The notes below the pieces were generated by a model, which was not told the DNA's origin, ran no database searches, and worked only from the letters and a program-made list of their open reading frames with translations. From Flavobacteriales bacterium UBA2040 (GTDB taxonomy: Bacteria; Bacteroidota; Bacteroidia; Flavobacteriales_D; Crocinitomicaceae), in contig DDBE01000063.1 of assembly GCA_002332715.1 (NCBI GenBank), positions 1 to 8,426 on the forward strand: a stretch of DNA of 8,426 nucleotides, given 5' to 3'. Positions 1 through 4,895 of the stretch are shown here, in pieces. A program made the position numbers and the translations under genes. How positions within the stretch are numbered: position 1 is the first letter of the stretch; each line of letters opens with the position of its first letter.

Positions 1-7
1 AGGTGAT

Positions 8-27
8 TTTGTACCCTATTTGTACCC
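8..27. repeat. Tandem 9-mer TTTGTACCC, two copies 11 bases apart
   Basis: The 9-mer TTTGTACCC occurs at 8-16 and again at 19-27, so the copies start 11 bases apart, about one helical turn. Two copies on the same face of the helix would suit a DNA-binding protein, but nothing in the window shows which one. The site lies at the window edge with no recognisable gene beside it, so its role is unknown and chance repetition is possible. Confidence 0.4.
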
Positions 28-56
28 CAACAACTCAAAACACCTATAAACAATAG

Positions 57-233
57 AAAGTTACTTTTTGTATCGAAAAGTATGCAAAAACAAATCGTAA
101 AAAATTAGATGTTTTTTCAGAAAGGAGAGTAAAAGATATTGTGAAACGGTCTATTCTTAGTGAGAAAGAATTTCTGCTTAACGACCCAATAACTTACAAG
201 GATTTATACGGTAAAGACCAAGACCTTAATTAA
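57..233 (+). pseudogene. Possible 3' remnant or tail of an unknown small gene
   Basis: This plus-strand frame is open from the stop at 54-56 to TAA at 231-233, about 58 codons, and ends in the plausible coding stretch NDPITYKDLYGKDQDLN. It contains no ATG. The only reasonable start is GTG at 141, preceded by AAAGGAGAG at 121-129, which would give a 30-residue peptide. Its stop overlaps that of the opposite-strand gene ending at 230. It could be a remnant of a gene that lost its front end, a tiny peptide gene read from GTG, or chance. I recognise no family. Confidence 0.2.
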
Positions 234-859
234 TCCTCGTCCTCATCATCTCCGCTGTTTGTTAGGGATATAAATCGAGTAAAGAGTTTGTTTTCAACTT
301 GGTACTTTTTAGCATAACTATAAGCGTAAGCCGCGGCTTGCGTGTTAGATTCATAAGCCCCAAACTCCCAATTGTCCTTATCTAAGTCAAATGCTCCCGT
401 TACTTCCCACCTATATTTTTTTGCTCTTGGATTCTCTATTATTGCAACCAATGCAATATTTTCCTTGTTTTCAATTGAAATCTGTAATTCAGAAAGAAAA
501 ATCTCTTCTCTTCTTTTTAAGTCATCAGATTTACTGATAAAATCGCGAAACATAATTGGTCTACCATAATTCCGTGCCTTTTCAATAATAGATTCAATTT
601 CTTCAATTATGTTTTTGAATTTTGATTTATCAATTTTGATAATCTCATATTCCCCTTGTCGATTCCTTAACTCTTCATAACTTCTTAGAGCTATTCGATT
701 ATCTTCCCATAAGTTTTCTAATACGTTATTTACATCTTCTATCGTAGTTGGAATTGATTTTCCAATAATACTTTTGAAATCAATATCAAGCCCTTCAACT
801 TTATTTAGAGCTTCTGTCAATAACTCTTCTTCTGAGTCTGCATAGGTTTCATATCTCAA
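230..859 (-). CDS. Unrecognised acidic protein, 209 residues, TTG start or truncated 5' end
   Basis: I do not recognise a family. The protein is soluble-looking, with no membrane segment or signal peptide. Residues about 75-130 are strongly charged and probably helical. Residues 135-170 look like beta strands (IALVAIIEN, YRWEVTGAF, WEFGAYES), followed by an Ala/Tyr-rich helix at 173-186 (QAAAYAYSYAKKY). The end is highly acidic (GDDEDED). The first codon is TTG at 857-859. The same frame stays open back to the TAA at 917-919 with no ATG or GTG, adding about 19 codons of coding-like sequence (SSPQCHRNHDNYLHE). Either TTG is the start or the gene has lost its original 5' end. It lies just downstream of the ssrA terminator. 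The gene is probably real; its function is unknown. Confidence 0.6.
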   Translation of the reverse strand: MRYETYADSEEELLTEALNKVEGLDIDFKSIIGKSIPTTIEDVNNVLENLWEDNRIALRSYEELRNRQGEYEIIKIDKSKFKNIIEEIESIIEKARNYGRPIMFRDFISKSDDLKRREEIFLSELQISIENKENIALVAIIENPRAKKYRWEVTGAFDLDKDNWEFGAYESNTQAAAYAYSYAKKYQVENKLFTRFISLTNSGDDEDED

Positions 860-920
860 CTCATGTAGATAGTTATCGTGGTTTCTGTGACATTGTGGAC
901 TAGATGTGGGATAAGATTAA

Positions 921-963
921 AATTAAAAAGCGTTAATCCCTTTAGGAATAACGCTTTTTAATT
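921..963 (-). terminator. Rho-independent terminator of ssrA
   Basis: A perfect 15-base-pair inverted repeat pairs 921-935 with 949-963. Its core is AAAAAGCGTTA/TAACGCTTTTT, and 3 further pairs can form inside after one A-A mismatch. Read on the minus strand, the stem ends in a U-rich run and begins 9 bases past the tmRNA 3' end. The A-rich left arm would also let it act in the other direction. Confidence 0.8.
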
Positions 964-971
964 TTTTAGAG

Positions 972-1369
972 TGGAGCCGGAGGGTTTCGAACCCTCGTCC
1001 AAACAATGTGCAACTAAGCTTTCTACATGCTTATTCCATGATTAATTTTCGACTATCGAAACGGACATGAACACCCAAAGCGATAACTTAGATTCTAAAT
1101 TTCGCATATGCTTAGAATCATCGCAAACACTAGATCAAAAGAATGAACTCTCAAATGCCGGGATTAATGAACGGAATCCAAGCGAGAGTACTTGTCTGGT
1201 TACTATACTTCACCTAGATTAAGCTAATTAACATTCAGTTAATTAAGCTGCAAGTGCGTATGACGTGTTGTCAATTATAGTTTGGAGCAAGAGATTTAAG
1301 AGCTTCACTTCAACGCTCTGCATGCTGACACCTAACTACCTCCATCGCTGTCAAAGCCAATACGGCCCC
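972..1369 (-). ncRNA. ssrA: tmRNA (transfer-messenger RNA)
   Basis: tmRNA rescues stalled ribosomes together with SmpB: charged with alanine, it enters the A site and templates a degradation tag. The 5' end GGGGCCG (1363-1369) pairs with CGGCTCC (973-979) to form the acceptor stem, followed by discriminator A at 972. CCA is not encoded and must be added afterwards. The T arm lies at 980-996, with stem GAGGG/CCCTC and loop TTCGAAA. The 5' domain continues with GTATTGGCTTTGACAGCG, typical of one-piece tmRNA. The tag frame is at 1243-1272. The length, about 398 bases, is normal. The 3' end sits on a strong terminator at 921-963. No clear -33/-7 promoter was found directly upstream. The partner gene smpB is at 4443-4895. 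Confidence 0.96.
1243..1272 (-). other. tmRNA tag reading frame, DNTSYALAA
   Basis: Reading from the resume codon GAC (1270-1272), the tmRNA encodes D-N-T-S-Y-A-L-A-A and then TAA at 1243-1245. The ALAA end is the classic signal recognised by ClpXP-type proteases. The resume point was set by matching the UA plus three bases that precede the resume codon in E. coli tmRNA (UA-GUC-GCA there, UA-AUU-GAC here). The first alanine of the full tag comes from the charged tmRNA and is not encoded. Confidence 0.88.
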
Positions 1370-1483
1370 ATTAATTTTGGTGTTGTAAAATTAAGAATTA
1401 TTGAGTTATGAATTACGCTCATTTGAGAATTGCGCGTTAATAATTCGTAATAGAAAATGGAAAAATGCGTAATTGATTAAGAT

Positions 1484-2128
1484 TTAATCTTCATCATCAT
1501 ACTCTTCTTCGTCGTCATACTCTTCATCATAGTCGTCATCGTCGCTATCATCAGCGTTGACTAGGTATTTGCTGTAATCTTCGTCGTCGTCGTCGTCTTT
1601 TCGACCAAATAAATCGATATCATCAAAATCGTCATCATCGTCGATATGAATACTGTCCTTGCCACTTTTTTTGTAAGGATTCAACTTCGTTTGCTTTCCT
1701 CTACCTTCGTCCGGCGCATCAAAACTTCTTGTTTTGGGCTTGTTCGCTTTTTTACGAGAAAAATCTTTGGTTGGAGCATTGTCCGACGGTGGACTTGGAT
1801 TATAAGGTGGCGTTTCTGAACTTGAACTCGAATCGCGATTGACCGGGCGAGGAGCGTCTCGTCTAGCAGCTGGCTTGCTTCCTCCACGATCTTCTGCCTC
1901 TTTTACTGCCAAACTTCTACCGTTTACTTCATGGCCATCCAAAGCTTCAATTGCGCTTTGCGCCTCTGCATCATCGAACATTTCGACGAATCCAAAACCT
2001 CTGGATTTTCCTGTTTCTCTGTCTAGGGCTACCGTGGCCTTATTGACTTTCCCGTATTCTTCAAATAGAGATTGGAGTTGTTGATTGTCGACTGCGAAGT
2101 CCAATTTAGCAACAAAAATACTAGTCAT
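1484..2128 (-). CDS. RRM-domain RNA-binding protein with acidic tail
   Basis: This is a bacterial single-RRM protein that should bind single-stranded RNA in the cytoplasm; in other bacteria such proteins are often cold-induced. Residues 2-78 form the RRM: RNP2 is IFVAKL (4-9) and RNP1 is KSRGFGFVEM (41-50), with the aromatic residues that stack on RNA present. Residues 80-160 are a disordered Arg/Ser/Pro/Lys-rich linker. Residues 161-214 are dominated by Asp and Glu, with runs of four to five Asp. At 214 residues it is much longer than minimal bacterial RRM proteins of about 80-100. The acidic tail could compete with RNA for the RRM or bind basic partners; that is inference. ATG at 2126-2128 begins directly before the RRM. 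A candidate promoter is at 2192-2222, and ssrA follows on the same strand without a clear terminator between. Confidence 0.92.
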   Translation of the reverse strand: MTSIFVAKLDFAVDNQQLQSLFEEYGKVNKATVALDRETGKSRGFGFVEMFDDAEAQSAIEALDGHEVNGRSLAVKEAEDRGGSKPAARRDAPRPVNRDSSSSSETPPYNPSPPSDNAPTKDFSRKKANKPKTRSFDAPDEGRGKQTKLNPYKKSGKDSIHIDDDDDFDDIDLFGRKDDDDDEDYSKYLVNADDSDDDDYDEEYDDEEEYDDED

Positions 2129-2191
2129 AATGTAATCGTAAGAATTTTATTTTTCATTTGTTCATCGTTCATGTAAAGACCATGATCAGTG

Positions 2192-2222
2192 CGAAATTAC
2201 ATTTTTTTTTGATTTTCACAAG
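2192..2222 (-). promoter_or_regulatory. Candidate Bacteroidetes promoter of the RRM gene
   Basis: On the minus strand, CTTG (2219-2222) is followed after 19 bases by TAATTTCG (2192-2199), one base off the Bacteroidetes -7 box TAnnTTTG. The layout matches the promoter at 2738-2768. Transcription would start near 2185, giving a 5' leader of roughly 55-60 bases before the ATG at 2128. Confidence 0.45.
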
Positions 2223-2266
2223 ATTACGAAAAAAAAGGTTGATACTGATGTCATTTTTGGGCATAA

Positions 2267-2292
2267 AAAAGGGACTCCGAAAAGTCCTTTTT
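2267..2292 (-). terminator. Terminator of the DUF4190-like gene
   Basis: GGACT (2272-2276) pairs with AGTCC (2283-2287) around the loop CCGAAA. The stem is extended by a G-U pair and four A-T pairs. On the minus strand it ends in a run of T, about 50 bases past the stop at 2340. The opposite direction also has a T-rich tail, but no plus-strand gene leads into it. Confidence 0.65.
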
Positions 2293-2339
2293 GTCTTTTT
2301 GTTAAGCTTATGATTTTTTCAATAAATCTCTAATTCGTT

Positions 2340-2717
2340 TTACAAATCTTCCATTTCTTCATCAATTTCTTCAAATGTTTCATCTAAATTTTCATCTAAT
2401 TCATCAAGTGCTTTATTTAAATCTTCATCAAATTTTTCAATTCCCTGAGAAAAATCTTCCAAAGCTTCAGCAACTCTAGCCAATTGATAGTAACTAAATG
2501 CAATTGCAAATACTCCTAAAACAATTCCAGAAATTGCCATTCCTTTGGGACCATTTGTATTTATTAATTGAAATAAACTAATTGCTGATAATATGAGTGC
2601 TAAAATACCCAAAGACACTCCAATTGTAAAAAATGATAATATTACCGCTACAATACCAACAACCATTCCCGCAATGGCTAATCCTTTACCTTTAATTTTT
2701 GATGTTTCTTGTGTCAT
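2340..2717 (-). CDS. Small membrane protein, DUF4190-like, with acidic coiled tail
   Basis: The predicted product is a 125-residue inner-membrane protein of unknown function. There are three likely membrane helices: about 12-31, 33-53 and 58-79. Helices 1 and 3 begin with near-copies of one motif, KGLAIAGMVVGIVAVILSFF and KGMAISGIVLGVFAIAFSYY, an internal repeat of the kind seen in DUF4190-type proteins. Residues 80-125 form a long amphipathic, strongly acidic helix with a heptad-like pattern of Leu, Phe and Ile (LDELDENLDETFEEIDEE), probably in the cytoplasm and possibly oligomeric. The start is ATG at 2715-2717. An in-frame TTG at 2750 would lie upstream of the -7 box (2738-2745) and so outside the transcript. 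A terminator follows at 2267-2292. It appears to be a single-gene unit. Confidence 0.78.
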   Translation of the reverse strand: MTQETSKIKGKGLAIAGMVVGIVAVILSFFTIGVSLGILALILSAISLFQLINTNGPKGMAISGIVLGVFAIAFSYYQLARVAEALEDFSQGIEKFDEDLNKALDELDENLDETFEEIDEEMEDL

Positions 2718-2737
2718 TTTGATTTTCTTTAATGTGA

Positions 2738-2768
2738 CGAAGATAGACAAAAATCTTTATTTACCAAA
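2738..2768 (-). promoter_or_regulatory. Bacteroidetes promoter of the DUF4190-like gene
   Basis: On the minus strand, TTTG (2765-2768) is followed after exactly 19 bases by TATCTTCG (2738-2745), one base off TAnnTTTG. The predicted start near 2731 leaves a leader of about 14 bases to the ATG at 2717. This argues against a longer protein starting at 2750. Confidence 0.6.
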
Positions 2769-2837
2769 ATTATTTAAGCTCCTTCTTCAATTAGTTTTCA
2801 TGTAATCTATTTTACTTTACTCAATTGCTTGCATCGC

Positions 2838-3031
2838 CTAAGCCGCATTTTGAAAGTCTTCTTCTTTTAAAGTTTTGTTTTCTAATTTTTTTAATCTTCA
2901 AAGAAGTTACTCAATTCTTTCATCTGTTGTTGAGTTAGTTCAGATATGTAATTAAACCTCATGCCATTTTCGGCAACTGCTAATTTAAGCACATTTCCGG
3001 TCGTAATAAAACGCTTAAATTCCTTAAACAT
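2838..3031 (-). pseudogene. Frameshifted mini-gene with MscL-like N-terminus
   Basis: ATG at 3029-3031 opens a 46-codon frame ending at TAA 2891-2893. Its first 20 residues (MFKEFKRFITTGNVLKLAVA) closely resemble the N-terminus of the mechanosensitive channel MscL (M-x-KEF-x-F-xx-GNV-xx-LAV), but no transmembrane helix follows. The frame goes on with LTQQQMKELSNFFED and stops. A shift of one base at the TTAAAAAAA run (2886-2893) joins it to an open stretch, LKKLENKTLKEEDFQNAA, ending at TAG 2838-2840. That stretch resembles SHOCT-type short helical tails. The unbroken product would be about 64 residues. The gene starts only 14 bases after recR and probably shares its transcript. Alternatives are a sequencing slip in the homopolymer or a real 46-residue protein. 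The MscL likeness may be only an amphipathic helix. Confidence 0.5.
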
Positions 3032-3045
3032 ATTATTTTGTTTAT

Positions 3046-3651
3046 CTATAAATTAAAGGGTTGGCGATTGATCAACGAGCGGCCAAGTGTCAGTTCGTCA
3101 GCATATTGCAACTCGGTTCCGATTGCCACACCGCGAGATAGACATGTAATATTAATCTTAAAAGGAGCAAGTTTTTTGAACAAATAGAAATTGGTGGTAT
3201 CCCCTTCCATATTGGTGCTCAAAGCGAAAATAATCTCTTTTACTTCTTCCTTTTTTACTTTCTCCAATAAGGCAGAAATATTTAAATCGGCAGGTCCAAT
3301 TCCGTCCATCGGAGATATAATTCCTCCCAAAACGTGATAAATTCCTTTGTAATAATTCGTCGATTCCAAGGCCATTACATCTCGAATATCTTCTACGATA
3401 CATATTTGGGTATGATCTCTATTCGGATTCTGGCAGATCTCGCACAAGTCTTGGTCGGAAATATTTCCACAAGACGTGCATTTCTTCACCATTTTCTTCA
3501 TTTCAACAAACGATTCAGAAAACTTTTGAATTTCAATTTCGCTTCGGTTCAACATTTGTAGCACTAGTCGAAGTGCTGTTTTTTTTCCTATCCCTGGCAG
3601 GGACGATAATTGTTCTACAGCTTCGTCGATGTATTTTGAAGAGATTTTCAC
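3046..3651 (-). CDS. recR: Recombination mediator protein RecR
   Basis: RecR acts with RecO, and often RecF, to load RecA on gapped single-stranded DNA during repair. All family elements are present, numbered from the GTG start: helix-hairpin-helix with LPGIGKKTALRLVL (about 18-31), a four-cysteine zinc site at Cys58, 61, 70 and 73 (CTSCG...CEIC), a Toprim core starting IVEDIRDVM (about 85-93), and the C-terminal AIGTELQYADELTLGRSL. Length is 201 residues, usual for the family. I chose GTG at 3649-3651 because the residues that follow (KISSKYIDEAVEQL) align with known RecR starts. An in-frame ATG at 3670-3672 would add MFLYLWR, unlike the family, and would leave almost no leader after the candidate promoter. 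The gene diverges from the membrane-protein/smpB pair, and the mini-gene at 3031 follows. Confidence 0.96.
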   Translation of the reverse strand: MKISSKYIDEAVEQLSSLPGIGKKTALRLVLQMLNRSEIEIQKFSESFVEMKKMVKKCTSCGNISDQDLCEICQNPNRDHTQICIVEDIRDVMALESTNYYKGIYHVLGGIISPMDGIGPADLNISALLEKVKKEEVKEIIFALSTNMEGDTTNFYLFKKLAPFKINITCLSRGVAIGTELQYADELTLGRSLINRQPFNL

Positions 3652-3680
3652 TCGCCAAAGATAGAGAAACATGAAGTAGA

Positions 3681-3710
3681 CGAAAATATAATTTAGCCTT
3701 TTTTACCAAC
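3681..3710 (-). promoter_or_regulatory. Candidate promoter of recR
   Basis: TATTTTCG on the minus strand (3681-3688) matches TAnnTTTG at all but one base, with a weak -33 GTTG at 3707-3710 after 18 bases. A start near 3675 gives a leader of about 24 bases to GTG 3651. A second perfect box, TATCTTTG, lies inside the first codons of the longer reading (about 3655-3662) and could be an alternative. Confidence 0.35.
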
Positions 3711-3752
3711 ATTTGTCTGTGCTTTTCCTTTAATTAATCGTGACGTTTCCCT

Positions 3753-3760
3753 TATATTTG
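3753..3760 (+). promoter_or_regulatory. Candidate -7 box for the membrane protein-smpB operon
   Basis: TATATTTG is a perfect match to TAnnTTTG. No good -33 TTTG lies at the expected distance (around 3730), so the promoter would be weak or need an activator. Transcription would start near 3766, almost at the ATG at 3768 and about 14 bases before the in-frame ATG at 3780. Confidence 0.4.
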
Positions 3761-3767
3761 AAGCCGC

Positions 3768-4436
3768 ATGAATACAGGGATGGAAATTATTGAGTTTAGT
3801 TGGCAAGGAATGACCCTTCAAGAACCTATGGCTTTATTGACCAATTGGTTGATTGCGGCCTTTTCGTTCTACGCATATTCGCAATTAGAAAAGGGTGTAA
3901 GTTTGTTCCAAGATTTATGGAAATCGTTTTATCTGGTTTTGGGAATTGGAATGATTTTTGGCGGATTAGGTCATCTTTTCTTCCAGTATTTTAGTTTTTA
4001 CGGAAAGTTCCCGAGTTGGACGTTAGGCGTTCTCGCTGCAATCTTCGCCTCATTTGCGATGATTGAAACCGTCAATAACGAATCTGCGCAAAAATTGTTG
4101 CAACGAGTTGTTCTAATCAAGTCGGTTATATTGTTGTCGCTTTCTTTTGTTACTCTGAAATTTCTGTTCGTAGCATTGGACACATCAGTCACGTATTTGT
4201 TCTTTTGTGGCTATTTAGCATATCGCCAAAGCAAGAAAGAATGGAGGGGTATAAACTATTTTTACTACGGAGTTTTAGCCTTATTACCTTCAGCATTTAT
4301 CTTTGGTTTAAAATTTAATTTACACAAATGGCTCAACAAAGACGACCTAAGTCATATCTTTATATTAGCTTGCGTTATGCTCTTTTTTGAAGGGGTTAAA
4401 TCTACTCAAAAATTAATGCCCAATCGTTTGAGATAA
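3768..4436 (+). CDS. Seven-helix integral membrane protein of unknown function
   Basis: The product is a 222-residue inner-membrane protein with about seven hydrophobic helices (roughly 20-39, 52-75, 84-101, 113-133, 137-153, 161-181, 194-209). Notable residues are GGLGH (65-69) at the end of helix 2 and HKWLNKDDLSH (186-196) before helix 7, then Glu208 in helix 7. Two or three His with Asp near membrane helices recall the layout of seven-helix metal-dependent hydrolases such as alkaline ceramidases, but I cannot assign it to them. It may belong to a DUF6962-type Bacteroidetes family; this is from memory and unsure. The start may be ATG 3768 or the in-frame ATG 3780, which fits the -7 box at 3753-3760 better. 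smpB begins 6 bases downstream, so both are likely co-transcribed. Confidence 0.8.
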   Translation: MNTGMEIIEFSWQGMTLQEPMALLTNWLIAAFSFYAYSQLEKGVSLFQDLWKSFYLVLGIGMIFGGLGHLFFQYFSFYGKFPSWTLGVLAAIFASFAMIETVNNESAQKLLQRVVLIKSVILLSLSFVTLKFLFVALDTSVTYLFFCGYLAYRQSKKEWRGINYFYYGVLALLPSAFIFGLKFNLHKWLNKDDLSHIFILACVMLFFEGVKSTQKLMPNRLR

Positions 4437-4442
4437 TAAAAT

Positions 4443-4895
4443 ATGTCCCAGTCTAAAGTAAATATCCGAAATAAAAAAGCCCGTTTTGAATATCATCTAG
4501 AGGATACTTTTACCGCTGGTATGGTCTTGACAGGAACGGAAATTAAAAGCATTCGCAACAACAAGGCTAGTATTTTGGAAGCATTCTGTGTGTTTGTCAA
4601 TAGTGAGGTTTTCATCCGAAACATGTTCATCAATGATTACGTTAATACGTCTTTCTTTCATCATAAACCAAAGGGAGATCGAAAGCTATTGTTGAACAAG
4701 CGAGAAATCAACAAGATTGAAAAATGGCTGAAAGATAAAGGGAATACCATCATTCCAACGAAGGTGTTCATCAACGATAAAGGTTGGGCGAAGGTTGAAA
4801 TCGCTACAGCAAGAGGAAAAAAAATGCACGATAAGCGCGATGATCTCAAAGCCAAAGACGACAAGCGTGATATGGACCGCGCTTTAAAACAATAG
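4443..4895 (+). CDS. smpB: SsrA-binding protein SmpB
   Basis: SmpB binds the tRNA-like end of tmRNA, takes the place of an anticodon stem in the decoding centre and is needed for trans-translation. The 150 residues carry the family pattern: NIRNKKARFEYHLEDTFTAG (7-26), LTGTEIKSIRNNKASI (30-45), a beta-barrel core with HHKPKGDRKLLLN (73-85), and the basic tail GKKMHDKRDDLKAKDDKRDMDRALK, which becomes helical in the mRNA channel. Length is normal. ATG at 4443 follows an A-rich spacer (TAATAAAAT), usual for Bacteroidetes starts. It follows the seven-helix protein gene by 6 bases. Its stop codon (4893-4895) abuts that of the opposite gene (4896) with no base between, so the two transcripts must overlap. 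The tmRNA it serves is at 972-1369. Confidence 0.97.
   Translation: MSQSKVNIRNKKARFEYHLEDTFTAGMVLTGTEIKSIRNNKASILEAFCVFVNSEVFIRNMFINDYVNTSFFHHKPKGDRKLLLNKREINKIEKWLKDKGNTIIPTKVFINDKGWAKVEIATARGKKMHDKRDDLKAKDDKRDMDRALKQ

Noticed and set aside
1..860. Integrated genomic island at the ssrA 3' end
   Set aside because: No integrase and no second copy of the tmRNA end is visible, and the ssrA terminator is intact; kept only as a question in the findings.
972..996. A separate tRNA gene suggested by the T-arm sequence
   Set aside because: The T arm belongs to the tmRNA; no anticodon arm lies at tRNA distance.
1370..1483. Repeated attacg/cgtaat patches between ssrA and the RRM gene
   Set aside because: Short inverted and direct matches (1412-1417, 1446-1451, 1468-1473) are AT-rich and form no stable stem; not enough for a repeat element or terminator.
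2718..2750. Longer start (TTG at 2750) for the DUF4190-like gene
   Set aside because: It would begin upstream of the -7 promoter box at 2738-2745, so it would not be in the transcript.
3334..3561. Plus-strand 75-codon frame within recR
   Set aside because: It is antisense to the recR zinc and Toprim region, with no motif of its own.
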